Part shown: positions 24,309-33,230 of the stretch, piece after piece | How positions within the stretch are numbered: the stretch's first letter is position 1 | Layout of the letters: every line of letters starts with the position of its first letter | NCBI RefSeq assembly: GCF_014170305.1 | Contig: NZ_LZZT01000047.1 | Location: 124,001 to 188,000 of the forward strand | Direction of reading: 5' to 3' | Source: Achromobacter sp. UMC71 | GTDB lineage: Bacteria > Pseudomonadota > Gammaproteobacteria > Burkholderiales > Burkholderiaceae_B | DNA: 64,000 nt | The notes under the pieces: model-generated | Told to the model about the DNA's origin: nothing | Database searches by the model: none | What the model saw: only the letters and a program-made list of their open reading frames with translations | Translations under genes and position numbers: made by a program

Positions 24309-25121
24309 ATGGCTGCAGAATCCGCCTCCCGCCGCATCGGCCTCATTATCGTCGGCGACGAAATCCTGTCGGGCCGCCGGCAGGACAAGCATTTCTCCAA
24401 AGTCGTCGAACTGCTGGCCGCCCGCGGCATGCAGCTGAGCTGGGCGGAATTCCTGCCCGACGAGCGCGACACCCTGGTGGCGGCCTACCGGCGCAGCTTC
24501 GCGACCGGCGACGTGGTGTTCTCCTGCGGCGGCATCGGCGGCACGCCAGACGACCACACCCGCCAGGCCGCCGCGGCGGCGCTGGACCTGCCGCTGGCCC
24601 TGCACCCGGAGGCCGAACAGGCTATCGCCCTGCGCACCGCCGAAATGGCGGCCAAGGGGCAAGGCACGGCCGACATGAGCGCGCCGGAAAACCAGCAGCG
24701 GCTGCAGATGGGGGTGTTTCCCGAAGGCTGCGAGATCGTCCCCAACCCCTATAACCGCATTCCGGGCTTTTTCATCCGCGACCACACCTTCGTGCCGGGC
24801 TTTCCCGTGATGGCCTGGCCCATGCTCGAATGGACCCTCGACACGCGCTATCGTGCATTGCAGCATGTGCGCCAGCACGCCGAGCATTCCTTCCTGGTGT
24901 TCAGCATGCCCGAATCGCGCATCACGCCGGCCATGCAAAGTGTTGAAACCCGCTGGCCGGGCGTGCGCGCCTTCAGCCTGCCCAGCGTGGGCGAGGCGGG
25001 CGGCACGCCGCACATCGACCTGGGCGTCAAGGGTGAACCCCAGGCGGCCGCCGAGGCGCTGGCGTTCCTGCGGGCCGAAGTGCTGCGCCTGGGCGGCAAG
25101 CTGGCGCCTCCCGCGGCGTGA
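24309..25121 (+). CDS. competence/damage-inducible CinA-like, MoCF-biosynthesis-domain protein
   Basis: A 270-residue protein consisting of the molybdopterin-binding (MoaB/MogA-like) domain found at the N-terminus of CinA. Visible motifs are GLIIVGDEILSGRRQDKHF, the GGIGGTPDDHTR loop (a GGxGxTxDD signature) and GFPVMAWPMLEW. CinA members with this half act as ADP-ribose or FAD pyrophosphatases; the C-terminal NMN-deamidase half is missing, so only the first activity is plausible. A symmetrical terminator follows. Confidence 0.85.
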   Translation: MAAESASRRIGLIIVGDEILSGRRQDKHFSKVVELLAARGMQLSWAEFLPDERDTLVAAYRRSFATGDVVFSCGGIGGTPDDHTRQAAAAALDLPLALHPEAEQAIALRTAEMAAKGQGTADMSAPENQQRLQMGVFPEGCEIVPNPYNRIPGFFIRDHTFVPGFPVMAWPMLEWTLDTRYRALQHVRQHAEHSFLVFSMPESRITPAMQSVETRWPGVRAFSLPSVGEAGGTPHIDLGVKGEPQAAAEALAFLRAEVLRLGGKLAPPAA

Positions 25122-25127
25122 TGGCAC

Positions 25128-25150
25128 AAAACGGGGCGCGTCCCCGTTTT
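25128..25150. terminator. symmetrical terminator hairpin
   Basis: AAAACGGGG (25128-25136) and CCCCGTTTT (25142-25150) form a 9-bp stem with a 5-base loop. It ends the EI24/CinA-like unit. Confidence 0.8.
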
Positions 25151-25272
25151 ATCCTTGCAAAAAGCGGTTGCCAAACCTGCCGGTAAATTTCACAATACGG
25201 GAAAGAACTGTTTGCTGCGTTGCCGCAAGACCGGTCTCTTTCGGTGGCGCCGCGCGAGCCCCTTCCCATCCT

Positions 25273-26136
25273 ATGTCCCGTCTTTCCACCACCCGCAATC
25301 CCCTGGACGCCGAGGCCGATGGCGCTTCGTCCCATCCCATCGCGATCCAGGTCATCGAGCGCGCCATGCGCCTGCTCGACGCGCTGGCCGCGCAGCCCGA
25401 TCCCGTCACGCTCAAGGAATTGTCCGCGACCACGGGCCTGCATGCGTCCACCGCGCACCGCATCCTGAATGATCTGGTCGTGGGCCGTTACGTCGAGCGG
25501 GTGGACAACGGCCTCTACCAGCTGGGCATGCGCCTGCTGGAGCTGGGGTCGCTGGTCAAGGGGCGGCTCAACGTTCGCGAGGCCGCTATTTCGGCCATGC
25601 GTTCGCTGCACAAGCTCACCGGTCAGACGATCAATCTGTCGGTGCAGCAGGGCGACGAAATCGTCTACATCGACCGCGCCTGGAGCGAACGCTCGGGCAT
25701 GCAGGTGGTGCGCGCCATCGGCGGCCGCGCGCCCTTGCACCTGACGTCCACCGGCAAGCTGTTCCTGTCCACCGGCGACACGCGCCAAGTGCGCGCCTAC
25801 GCCTTGCGCACCGGCCTGGCCGGTCACACCCGCAACAGCCTGACCGACCTGGACCGGCTGGAACGCGAGCTGGCGCTGGTTCGCCGCCACGGCTATGCGC
25901 GTGACAACGAAGAATTGGAATTGGGCGTGCGCTGCATCGCCGCGGGTATTTTCGACGATACCGGCAAGCTGGTCGCCGGCCTGTCGATTTCGGCGCCCGC
26001 CGAGCGCCTGCAAGACGACTGGATCAAGGCCCTGGTCGACACGGCCGCCAGCATCTCCGAAGCGCTGGGCTACGAGCCGTCCGTGTCCAGCGGCTTCAAC
26101 GGCCTGGGGCTGGCGGCGCAGGCCATGCGGCCCTGA
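25273..26136 (+). CDS. IclR-family transcriptional regulator
   Basis: A 287-residue regulator with an N-terminal winged helix (about 20-85: QVIERAMRLLDALAAQPDPV, LKELSATTGLHASTAHRIL) and a C-terminal effector-binding domain (GQTINLSVQQGDEIVYIDR, LHLTSTGKLFLS, ELELGVRCIAAGIFDDTGKL). The ATG at 25273 is chosen because the helix-turn-helix follows at normal distance. The convergent neighbour is a Bug-type receptor. IclR and Bug genes are often linked in Alcaligenaceae for catabolic control, so it may regulate that gene. The effector is unknown. Confidence 0.9.
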   Translation: MSRLSTTRNPLDAEADGASSHPIAIQVIERAMRLLDALAAQPDPVTLKELSATTGLHASTAHRILNDLVVGRYVERVDNGLYQLGMRLLELGSLVKGRLNVREAAISAMRSLHKLTGQTINLSVQQGDEIVYIDRAWSERSGMQVVRAIGGRAPLHLTSTGKLFLSTGDTRQVRAYALRTGLAGHTRNSLTDLDRLERELALVRRHGYARDNEELELGVRCIAAGIFDDTGKLVAGLSISAPAERLQDDWIKALVDTAASISEALGYEPSVSSGFNGLGLAAQAMRP

Positions 26137-26167
26137 TCCGCGGCAGCGCGCGCTGCGCCCCGCAAAA

Positions 26168-26195
26168 GAAAAAGCCCCGCAAGGGGCTTTTCTTG
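26168..26195 (+). terminator. terminator between convergent iclR-type and Bug genes
   Basis: AAAAAGCCCC-GCAA-GGGGCTTTTC forms a strong stem with A and T flanks on either side, so it can serve both genes. Confidence 0.9.
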
Positions 26196-26265
26196 ATTCC
26201 GGCGCGAGCCGGTGGGCGTCTGCTCGGCAAACCCGCCGTGGCGGGCCTGCCGGCAGGGGCCAGGT

Positions 26266-27243
26266 TTATTGCTGCTCGACGCCGGCCTTTTTGAACAGCT
26301 CGGCCCATTGCGGCACTTGCTGCTTGACCTTGGCGTCCAGCGCTTGGGGATTCGCTTCGGCGGTCAGCACCGTGGCGCCCAGCTGCTTCATGCGTTCCTG
26401 GAACTTGGGATCCGCCAGACCGGCCTGCAGGCTCTTGATCAGCTTGTCCACGACGGGCTTGGGCGTGCCCTTCGGCACCCACATGCCATGCCAGATGCCG
26501 ACTTCGAAGCCCTTGAAGCCGGACTCGTCCATGGTCGGCAGCTTGGGCAGGGTGGGCACGCGCTGCAGGCTGGTGACGGCGTAGGCCTTGACCTTGCCGC
26601 TGTCGATCTGCTGCGTCGTGTTGGTAGTCTGGTCGCAGAGCAGGTCCACCTGCTTGCCCAGCAGGTCGTTCATGGCCGGCGCGGTGCCCTTGTACGGGAT
26701 GGTCAGCAGTTGCACGCCCAGGGCTTCGACCAGCATAGTGCCGCACAGGTGGCTGGCGGCGCCGATGCCGGCGTTGGCCAGCGAGACCTTGTCCTTGTTC
26801 TTTTTGACGTACTCGGCCAGTTCCTGGATGGTGTTGGGCGGGAAGTCCGAACGGGCAATGATGGTCATGGGCACATCGACCACCAGGCCGATGGGTTCGA
26901 AACTCTTGTAGGGGTCGTACCCCGGATTCTTGTACAGGGACGGCGCGGTCGAGAAGCCGGCGTGCATCAGCAGCACCGAATAGCCGTCCGGCTGGGCGCG
27001 GGCCACTTGCGTGGTGCCGATGGTGCCGCCCGCGCCACCCTTGTTTTCGACCACGACGGTCTGGCCCAGCGAGTGCCGCATGGCTTCAGCCAGCGAACGC
27101 GCGACGTTGTCCGTCGGACCGCCGGCGGCGAAAGGCACCACCATATTGATGGGGCGTTCCGGGAATTCCGCGTGGGCGGCGCCGGCCGCGAGCATGGCGC
27201 TGGCCGCGAGCAGGGCCGAAAGCGTGCGGGGGATGAAGGTCAT
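26266..27243 (-). CDS. Bug/TctC-family periplasmic solute-binding receptor
   Basis: A tripartite-tricarboxylate-transporter-type binding protein of the large Bug family of Bordetella and relatives (325 residues). The signal peptide ends AAHA-EF. The mature chain has the signatures PERPINMVVPFAAGGPTDN, VVVENKGGAGGTIGTTQVA, IPYKGTAPAMNDLLGKQVDLL and FEVGIWHGMWVPKGTP. Ligands are usually carboxylates, but this one cannot be predicted. No TctA or TctB membrane genes are near, as is usual for orphan Bug genes. A perfect inverted repeat lies upstream at 27371-27391. Confidence 0.93.
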   Translation of the reverse strand: MTFIPRTLSALLAASAMLAAGAAHAEFPERPINMVVPFAAGGPTDNVARSLAEAMRHSLGQTVVVENKGGAGGTIGTTQVARAQPDGYSVLLMHAGFSTAPSLYKNPGYDPYKSFEPIGLVVDVPMTIIARSDFPPNTIQELAEYVKKNKDKVSLANAGIGAASHLCGTMLVEALGVQLLTIPYKGTAPAMNDLLGKQVDLLCDQTTNTTQQIDSGKVKAYAVTSLQRVPTLPKLPTMDESGFKGFEVGIWHGMWVPKGTPKPVVDKLIKSLQAGLADPKFQERMKQLGATVLTAEANPQALDAKVKQQVPQWAELFKKAGVEQQ

Positions 27244-27370
27244 GAAGTCTCCGATTGCAGGGGGTTTTGCTTGCTGCGATGTGTTTTTGATCGCTGACTT
27301 ATCGTTTGTGTTTGTCTGTCATCAGCGTGCAAGCAGTGTAGAAAAGAATTGATACGCCGTCATGTCCGGT

Positions 27371-27391
27371 ATTTCCCGAATCATGGGAAAT
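27371..27391. promoter_or_regulatory. candidate operator, inverted repeat ATTTCCC-N7-GGGAAAT
   Basis: Two perfect 7-bp arms (27371-27377 and 27385-27391) lie in the 387-bp intergenic region between the divergent Bug and phasin genes, about 130 bp from the Bug start. The size and symmetry fit a dimeric regulator, possibly the IclR-type protein encoded beyond the Bug gene. The rest of the region is covered by the phasin promoter entry. Confidence 0.4.
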
Positions 27392-27448
27392 CCTTGCGCG
27401 GGATCAACCCCCTGCGCGGGCGTGCACTGTTAAAGTGCAAATAGTTGT

Positions 27449-27515
27449 TGCGTTGCACCAATATTGCTTGACAAGGTTTTTTTGGCCCGTAGAATGTGAA
27501 TTGTGCAGTGCATCA
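27449..27515 (+). promoter_or_regulatory. phasin promoter flanked by TGC-rich repeats (candidate PhaR sites)
   Basis: TTGACA (27468-27473) and TAGAAT (27490-27495) with a 16-bp spacer form a strong sigma70 promoter. TGCGTTGCACCA (27449-27460) lies just upstream of the -35, and the related TGCAGTGCATCA (27504-27515) covers the start point. A TGCAC/GTGCA palindrome sits near 27424-27438. PhaR repressors of PHA-producing bacteria bind TGC/GCA-rich sites at phasin promoters, so these are candidates. The family link is knowledge; the specific sites are inference. Confidence 0.6.
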
Positions 27516-27630
27516 AACGGGCCGGCGGTAGCTTGTAGTACCAGTTTCCGCGCACGTTCTTATCGTTTCGTCGCAGACACCATCCTTACCTGCCGGAAAG
27601 CCTCCGGCTACCCCTAAAAGGAGCAATTCT

Positions 27631-28209
27631 ATGAGCGCTATTCCGCAGCAAGTCCTGGACCGTCAACAAGCCAGCATCAACACGTTCGTGGCCGCCCAGT
27701 CGGCTGTGTTCGCCGGTTTCGAAAAGCTGGTCGAGCTGAACCTGAAGGTCGTTCGCGCCACCCTGGACGAAGTCGCCCAGAAGTCGCAGCAAGCCGCCTC
27801 CGTCAAGGATCCGCAAGAAGCCGCGGCTTTCGCCTCCGGCCTGTTGCAACCGGGCGCCGAAAAGGCCCTGGCCTACACCAAGCACGTGTATGACATCGTT
27901 GCCGGCGTGCAGGGCAACCTGGTCAAGCTGACCGAAGAACAAATCGCCGAAGGCCAACAGCAACTGACCGACGCCGTCGAGCAGTTCTCCAAGAACGCCC
28001 CCACGGGTTCGGAAAGCGCCGTCGCCCTGATCAAGTCGTCGTTGGCCACCGCCAACAGCGCCTACGATTCGCTGACCAAGGCCGCCAAGCAAGCCGCCGA
28101 AGTCGCCGAGTCCAACCTGAATGCCGCCGCCAACGCGACCTTCAAGGCCGCGACGGATGCCGCCGACGCCGCCACCAAGGTTGCCAGCCGCAGCCGCCGC
28201 AGCGCCTAA
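27631..28209 (+). CDS. phasin family protein (PHA granule coat)
   Basis: A 192-residue amphipathic all-helical protein of the phasin_2 type that coats polyhydroxyalkanoate granules. It starts MSAIPQQVLDRQQASINTFV and contains FAGFEKLVELNLKVVRATLD and the heptad-like EEQIAEGQQQLTDAVEQFSK. The C-terminal tail is Ala/Lys-rich (AADAATKVASRSRRSA), suited to granule or DNA contact. AAAAGGAG precedes the ATG. The strong promoter and immediate terminator indicate a highly expressed monocistronic gene. PHA synthase genes are not in this window. Confidence 0.93.
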   Translation: MSAIPQQVLDRQQASINTFVAAQSAVFAGFEKLVELNLKVVRATLDEVAQKSQQAASVKDPQEAAAFASGLLQPGAEKALAYTKHVYDIVAGVQGNLVKLTEEQIAEGQQQLTDAVEQFSKNAPTGSESAVALIKSSLATANSAYDSLTKAAKQAAEVAESNLNAAANATFKAATDAADAATKVASRSRRSA

Positions 28210-28282
28210 GTATTTGGCGCGCAGTGCTGCGCAAATCGCAGTTATGTAGTACTGTTGAGTGACAGAGCAGAGCTGGAATTAG

Positions 28283-28310
28283 GGCCACCCTTCGGGTGGC
28301 CTCTTTTTTT
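28283..28310 (+). terminator. rho-independent terminator of the phasin gene
   Basis: GGCCACCC-TTC-GGGTGGCC (28283-28301) followed by CTCTTTTTTT-type U run to 28310. Confidence 0.93.
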
Positions 28311-28360
28311 GCCTGCGCTGCGGACGCCGGGGGCGCGATGCCCGGGCCAGGCCTGTGGCG

Positions 28361-29404
28361 TCACTGGCGGGCGATGGCCCGCACGCATTCGCCCACCAGG
28401 GCGGGGCCGCGGTAGATCAGGCCCGTGTACAGCTGCACGGCATCGGCGCCGGCCTGCATTTTTTCCTGCGCCTGACGGCCCGACAGCACCCCGCCCACGC
28501 CGATGATCGCCAGGCTGTCGCCCAGGCGCTCCTTCAGGCGGCGGATCACCGCCAGCGACAGTTCATGCACCGGCGCGCCCGACAGGCCGCCAGCTTCTTC
28601 GGCGTGCGCCATGCCCGTGACGGCGTCGCGCGACAGCGTGGTGTTGGTGGCGATCACGCCGTCGATGCCGTGGCGGGGCAGGGCATCGGCGATGGCGTCG
28701 ATCTGTTCCGTCGTCAGGTCGGGGGCGATCTTCACCGCCATTGGCACGCGGCGCTGATGCTGGTCTTCCAGCGCGCGGCGCTTGTCCGCCAGTTGCGCCA
28801 GCAGCGCCGACAACTCGTCGCCGCCTTGCAGGGCGCGCAGGTTCTTGGTGTTGGGCGACGAGATGTTCACCGTCACGTAGTCGGCGTGAGGATAGACCCC
28901 CGCCAACCCGATCAGGTAGTCGTCGGCCGCGCGTTCGATCGGGGTGTCGGCGTTCTTGCCGATGTTCAGCCCCAGGATGCCGCCTTGCTTGCGCCATTGG
29001 CTGCGCTGCACATTGGCCAGAAAGGCGTCCAGGCCCTGGTTGTTGAAGCCCAGGCGGTTGATCAGCGCATTGGCGCGCGGCAGCCGGAACATGCGCGGCT
29101 TGGGGTTGCCCGGCTGGGCGCGCGGGGTCACCGTGCCGACTTCCACGAAACCGAATCCCAGATTGCCCAGCGCGTCGATATAGGCGCCGTTCTTGTCCAG
29201 CCCCGCGGCCAAGCCGATCGGGTTGGCCAATTGCAGGCCCATGAGCGTGCAGGGCGCCTTGGGCTGCGCATGCAGCAGCTTGCGGGTCGCGCCGCAATCA
29301 TAGGCCCGCTGCAGTCCCGACAGGGTAACTTCGTGGGCGGTTTCCGCGTCCATGGCGAACAGCGCCGGGCGGGCCAGGGGGTAGGCGTGGAAAAGGATCG
29401 ACAT
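28361..29404 (-). CDS. pyrD: dihydroorotate dehydrogenase (quinone), class 2
   Basis: A membrane-associated FMN enzyme oxidising dihydroorotate to orotate with ubiquinone, the fourth step of pyrimidine synthesis. The 347-residue protein begins [20 protein letters not shown], the amphipathic quinone-tunnel helices of class 2. It has [13 protein letters not shown], the catalytic serine loop [26 protein letters not shown] and [16 protein letters not shown]. It is followed on the same strand, reading leftward, only by the phasin terminator. bpt lies 75 bp upstream. Confidence 0.97.
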   Translation of the reverse strand: MSILFHAYPLARPALFAMDAETAHEVTLSGLQRAYDCGATRKLLHAQPKAPCTLMGLQLANPIGLAAGLDKNGAYIDALGNLGFGFVEVGTVTPRAQPGNPKPRMFRLPRANALINRLGFNNQGLDAFLANVQRSQWRKQGGILGLNIGKNADTPIERAADDYLIGLAGVYPHADYVTVNISSPNTKNLRALQGGDELSALLAQLADKRRALEDQHQRRVPMAVKIAPDLTTEQIDAIADALPRHGIDGVIATNTTLSRDAVTGMAHAEEAGGLSGAPVHELSLAVIRRLKERLGDSLAIIGVGGVLSGRQAQEKMQAGADAVQLYTGLIYRGPALVGECVRAIARQ

Positions 29405-29479
29405 GGAGCGGGATTGTAAAGCGTCTTTGGCCGGCTCAGCCGCCCGCCGGCGGCCCGTGGGCGGTCAAGCGTGCCGGGC

Positions 29480-30244
29480 TCAGGCCGGATCGCCGGGCAG
29501 GGCGCCGGCCGGCGTGGCGGAGGCGGGGGCGTCGCCCCAGGCGCCGTCGATCAGGTATTGGGCCGGGTGGAAGCTGGCCTTGTAGGACATCTTGCGGCTG
29601 TCCTCGATCCAGTAGCCCAGGTACAGCCAGGGCAGGTTCAGGGTGCGGCACTGCTCGATCTGCCACAGGATGCTGTAGGTGCCCAGGCTGCCCGCGATGT
29701 CGGGGTCGTAGAAGGTGTAGACGGACGACAGGCCGTCGTCCAGCACGTCGATGATGGACACCATCATCAGCACGCCAGCGGGGTCGCGGAATTCGACCAG
29801 CCGGGTATTGACGCGGCTGGTCAGGAGAAACTGCGCGTATTGGGTGCGGCTGTCTTCGTCCATGCCGCCGCCGGGATGACGGCCCTGCTGGTAGCGGGTG
29901 TACAGCCGGTAGTGCTCGGGCGACCAGGCCAGTTCCGCCACGAATGATTGCAGGCCGCGATGATCGCGCCAGGCGCGGCGTTGGCTGCGGTTGGGGGCGA
30001 AGCCGGCGGTGTCGACCCGCACCGGCACACAGGCGTGGCAGTTGTCGCAATGCGGACGGTAGGTGAACAGGCCGCTGCGGCGAAAACCCTGCTCCACCAG
30101 TTGGGAATACGTGCCGGCGTTGATCAGGTGCCCGGGCGCGGCCACCTGCGACCGAGCCTGGCGTCCCGGCAGGTAGCTGCAAGGGTAGGGTGCGGTCGCG
30201 TAGAACTGCAGCGTGGAGAAAGGTAATTCTTTTAGCTGGCTCAT
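29480..30244 (-). CDS. bpt: aspartate/glutamate leucyltransferase (Bpt)
   Basis: Bpt attaches leucine from Leu-tRNA to proteins with N-terminal Asp or Glu, marking them for ClpS/ClpAP. The 254-residue product resembles eukaryotic ATE1 arginyltransferase. It has the N-terminal Cys cluster [14 protein letters not shown] and the C-terminal acyltransferase segment [20 protein letters not shown]. The C-terminal tail (about 20 residues, Ala/Pro-rich) looks dispensable. aat, encoding the other bacterial N-degron transferase, stops 55 bp upstream, making this a compact two-enzyme N-degron module. Confidence 0.94.
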   Translation of the reverse strand: MSQLKELPFSTLQFYATAPYPCSYLPGRQARSQVAAPGHLINAGTYSQLVEQGFRRSGLFTYRPHCDNCHACVPVRVDTAGFAPNRSQRRAWRDHRGLQSFVAELAWSPEHYRLYTRYQQGRHPGGGMDEDSRTQYAQFLLTSRVNTRLVEFRDPAGVLMMVSIIDVLDDGLSSVYTFYDPDIAGSLGTYSILWQIEQCRTLNLPWLYLGYWIEDSRKMSYKASFHPAQYLIDGAWGDAPASATPAGALPGDPA

Positions 30245-30299
30245 CTGGGGTCCCGGCGTGCGGCGCCAAGTCCGTGACGGGATGCATACATATTAACGC

Positions 30300-31070
30300 T
30301 TAACCCGGGGCGGCAGGTTCCGCGTCGGCGGCCAGGGGAATCAGCCTGCCGGCGCTGTCCAGCCGGCCGGGTGTCCAGTCGATGGCCGGCGCGGCCGTGG
30401 CGGCGCGCACATGCGACAGGAAGCGCGAGCGCGGCACGGGCTGCGCGCCCAGGCTGGCCAGGTGGCGCGTCTGCTGCTGGCAGTCGATCCATTGCACCCC
30501 TTGGGCGCTGACGTACCGGATCAGGTAGGCCAGCGCGATCTTGGAGGCGTTGGGGACGCGGGTGAACATGGACTCGCCGAAGAACATGCGGCCCAGGCTG
30601 ATGCCGTAGAGACCGCCGGCCAGCTCGCCGTCGATCCAGGTCTCGATGCTGTGGACATAGCCGGCCGCGTGCCAGGCGCGGTAGGCCTCGCGCATGGCGG
30701 CGGTGATCCAGGTGCCGGGCTGGCCGTCGCGCGGCGCGGCGCATTGCGCCATGACCTCGGTAAAGGCCGTGTCGACCCGGACCTCGATGCGCGGCGCGGC
30801 CTCATATTCGTGGCTGGCGATCTGGCGCAGCTGCTTGCGCAACGAATGCGAGGGCGCGAAATCCTTGCAGGCCAGCACCATGCGCGGGTCGGGGCTCCAC
30901 CACAGCACGGGCTCGCCTTCGGAATACCAGGGGAAGATGCCGCTGGAATACGCCTGGATGAGCCGGTCCGTCGACAGGTCCGCGCCGGCCGCCAGCAGGC
31001 CATCCGGATCGGTCAACGCGAACTCGGCGGGCGGAAACGGGGTGTCTGCGGCAAGCCAGGGCAGCTTCAA
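30300..31070 (-). CDS. aat: leucyl/phenylalanyl-tRNA--protein transferase
   Basis: Aat adds Leu or Phe to N-terminal Lys or Arg, feeding ClpS-dependent proteolysis. The 256-residue protein has the family hallmarks [62 protein letters not shown] and [15 protein letters not shown]. The only credible start is the TTG at 31070-31068 (reading [14 protein letters not shown] after the initiator). It overlaps the stop of the NUDIX gene as TTGA, so expression depends on coupled re-initiation. The length slightly exceeds the E. coli protein (234) through a C-terminal extension. Confidence 0.95.
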   Translation of the reverse strand: MKLPWLAADTPFPPAEFALTDPDGLLAAGADLSTDRLIQAYSSGIFPWYSEGEPVLWWSPDPRMVLACKDFAPSHSLRKQLRQIASHEYEAAPRIEVRVDTAFTEVMAQCAAPRDGQPGTWITAAMREAYRAWHAAGYVHSIETWIDGELAGGLYGISLGRMFFGESMFTRVPNASKIALAYLIRYVSAQGVQWIDCQQQTRHLASLGAQPVPRSRFLSHVRAATAAPAIDWTPGRLDSAGRLIPLAADAEPAAPG

Positions 31071-31648
31071 CGGTGCGATTCTAGGGTGTAGTGGTGAGGG
31101 CCGAATGTGCCGCGCTTGCGGTCCTCGAAGTAGCGTTGCAGCGTGGTGGCCACGGTGCGGAACGCCAGGTCGTCCCAGGGGATGTCGGCCTCGTCGTAGA
31201 AGCGGGCTTCCAGGCTTTCCGGGCCGGGATCCAGCTCGGGGCCCAGTACCTCGGCCAGGTAGAACACGTGCACCTGCTCGATCTGCGGCACGTCGATAAT
31301 GGTGTAGATATCGCCCAACCGGATGCGCGCGCCGGATTCTTCCAGCGTTTCGCGGCCGGCGCCCTGCGCGGTGCTTTCGCCCAATTCCATGAAACCGGCC
31401 GGCAGCGTCCAGGTGTTGTAGCGCGGCTCGATCGCGCGGCGGCACAAGAGGATGCGGTTGTCCAGCACCGGCACCGTGCCGACCACCAGGCGCGGGTTCT
31501 GGTAATGGATGGCGCCGCAGTGGTCACAGATATCGCGTTCGCGGTTGTCGCCCTCGGGCACCCGGCGGTTCACGGGCGAGCCGCATTGGCTGCAGAAGTT
31601 CGCGCGGCGCGGCGCGGGAAAATATTCGAGGGGCGATTTGGCGGTCAT
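31067..31648 (-). CDS. NUDIX hydrolase with N-terminal zinc ribbon
   Basis: A 193-residue NUDIX enzyme. Cys19/22 (CSQCG) and Cys41/44 (CDHCG) form a zinc ribbon. The NUDIX box runs from Gly85 to Gly106 ([20 protein letters not shown] then SG) with all catalytic positions (Gx5Ex7REx2EExG). Zinc-ribbon NUDIX proteins of the NudC type hydrolyse NADH or NAD-capped RNA, but this short protein lacks the larger NudC N-domain, so the substrate is open. It lies 10 bp below the LysR gene and is translationally coupled to aat. Confidence 0.9.
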   Translation of the reverse strand: MTAKSPLEYFPAPRRANFCSQCGSPVNRRVPEGDNRERDICDHCGAIHYQNPRLVVGTVPVLDNRILLCRRAIEPRYNTWTLPAGFMELGESTAQGAGRETLEESGARIRLGDIYTIIDVPQIEQVHVFYLAEVLGPELDPGPESLEARFYDEADIPWDDLAFRTVATTLQRYFEDRKRGTFGPHHYTLESHR

Positions 31649-31658
31649 GGGGTCGATT

Positions 31659-32591
31659 CTAACGGCTGCGGCGCCGGCTGGCGCGCCGGGCGGGGACGGC
31701 CGGCGTGCGGGTGCCGAAGCGCGCTTCCAGGTGCTCGACGAACGAGCGCACCTTGGGCGACAGGAAGCGCCGGTGCGGGTAGACGGCGTACATGGAAATC
31801 GGGGAGTGACCATAATCCTGCAGCAGCGCCACCAGCCGGCCGGCGCGGACGTCGTCGCCCACCAGGAATTCCGGTTGCAGGATCACGCCGTGTCCGGCCA
31901 GCGCGGCGGTGCGCAGCACGTCGCCATTGTTGGCGCGCAGCGCGGCATTGACCCGCACCAGATGGGTGGTGCCGTCCTTCTCGAAGTGCCATTCGTTGCC
32001 GGTGCTGGCGTAGGCGTAGTGCAGGCAGCGATGCTGCTTCAAGTCTTCGGGCGTGCGCGGGGTGCCGTGGCGTTCCAGGTAGGCGGGAGCTGCGCACACC
32101 AGCAATTGTTGCGCCGCCAGCGGTCGCGCCACCAGCGACGAATCCTGCAGCGGCCCGATGCGCACCGCGACGTCGTAGCCGTCCTCGACCAGGTCCACCA
32201 CCCGGTCGTTCAGGTCCAGGTCGATCACGACGTCCGGATAACGCAGCAGATATTCGGCGATGGCCGGCCCCAGGTGCAGGATGCCGAACGACACCGGCGC
32301 GCTGATGCGCAGGCGGCCGCTGGGCGCCTGGCCTTCGGCTTGTAGCGACAATTCCAGATCGGCCACTTCCGCCAGGATCGGCCGCACCCGCTCATAGAAG
32401 GCGCGGCCGGCGTCCGTCATGCTGAGCTTGCGGGTGGTGCGGTTCAACAAGCGCACGCCGTATTTTTCTTCCAGGTAGGCGATCTGCCGGGTTACGACGG
32501 AACGGGCCTGGCCCAGCTTGTCCGCGGCGGCCGCGAAAGAGCCCAGTTCAACGACCCGGGCGTAGGTCTGCATGGCGGTATGAGTGTCCAC
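31659..32591 (-). CDS. LysR-family transcriptional regulator
   Basis: A 310-residue regulator. The N-terminal winged helix-turn-helix is VVELGSFAAAADKLGQARSV followed by VTRQIAYLEEKYGVRLLNRT; the effector domain follows (SGRLRISAPVSFGILHLGPA). The RRASRRRSR tail is unusually basic. It is divergent from doxX (134 bp apart), with a T-N11-A box in between, so it probably controls doxX and itself. Ligand unknown. The group resembles LysR members controlling quinone- or detoxification-related genes. Confidence 0.93.
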   Translation of the reverse strand: MDTHTAMQTYARVVELGSFAAAADKLGQARSVVTRQIAYLEEKYGVRLLNRTTRKLSMTDAGRAFYERVRPILAEVADLELSLQAEGQAPSGRLRISAPVSFGILHLGPAIAEYLLRYPDVVIDLDLNDRVVDLVEDGYDVAVRIGPLQDSSLVARPLAAQQLLVCAAPAYLERHGTPRTPEDLKQHRCLHYAYASTGNEWHFEKDGTTHLVRVNAALRANNGDVLRTAALAGHGVILQPEFLVGDDVRAGRLVALLQDYGHSPISMYAVYPHRRFLSPKVRSFVEHLEARFGTRTPAVPARRASRRRSR

Positions 32592-32603
32592 GGGGTGTCC
32601 TGG

Positions 32604-32669
32604 ATTGTTACCGATCGGGGAACAATAAGTTGCGATTTTGCATGTTTATCTTTGTTTTTGGAATCGCAA
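32604..32669. promoter_or_regulatory. LysR box plus second inverted repeat
   Basis: ATTGTT (32604-32609) and AACAAT (32621-32626) are separated by exactly 11 bp, the classical T-N11-A LysR recognition box. Just downstream, TTGCGATT (32630-32637) and AATCGCAA (32662-32669) form a second perfect inverted repeat, three helical turns apart. Both lie in the divergent lysR-doxX region. Confidence 0.6.
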
Positions 32670-32725
32670 GAATAGCGGCCATGAAGAATCTTCCCGTCCT
32701 GGGCGATTCGCTCACGGAGAATGCA

Positions 32726-33127
32726 ATGATCGATACCCGTACCGCGCCCTATGCGGCGCTTCTGCTGCGCATTGCGCTGGGCGTGATGTTCCTGGCCCAC
32801 GGCCTGACCAAGCTGCTGGTGTTCACGCTGCCCGGCACCGCGCAGTTCTTCGCCAAGATCGGCTTTGCGGGCTGGCTGGCCTATCCGGTGACGTTCTTTG
32901 AGATCGGCGCCGGCGTCCTGTTGATCCTGGGCGTCGTACCGCGCTGGATCGCCGTCATCGCCACGGTGCAGCTGTTCGTTGCGTCCACGGTCCATTTCGG
33001 CAACGGCTGGGGTTTCAGCAACCCCAACGGCGGCTGGGAGTACCCCGTGTTCCTGTCGGTCGCGGCCGCCGTGCTGGCGCTGCTGGGCGACGGCAAGTAC
33101 GCGCTGGTCAAGAGCGGCCGCGGCTGA
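32726..33127 (+). CDS. DoxX-family membrane protein
   Basis: A 133-residue protein of four transmembrane helices. It has the DoxX signature LLRIALGVMFLAHGLTKLLV, then FFAKIGFAGWLAYPVTFFEI and LLILGVVPRWIAVIATVQLF. DoxX proteins are poorly understood membrane proteins linked to redox and sulfur metabolism. GGAGA lies 5 nt before the ATG at 32726; earlier in-frame starts are less convincing. It probably answers to the divergent LysR regulator. Confidence 0.88.
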   Translation: MIDTRTAPYAALLLRIALGVMFLAHGLTKLLVFTLPGTAQFFAKIGFAGWLAYPVTFFEIGAGVLLILGVVPRWIAVIATVQLFVASTVHFGNGWGFSNPNGGWEYPVFLSVAAAVLALLGDGKYALVKSGRG

Positions 33128-33230
33128 GCGCCTCGCGCATCAGTCTGTCAACCAGATTGGACGTCGCACCGGTTTCGGCGGGCACCTAGAATGGGCCGGT
33201 CGTACCGGTGTTTTTATCTCTGGAGATTCC

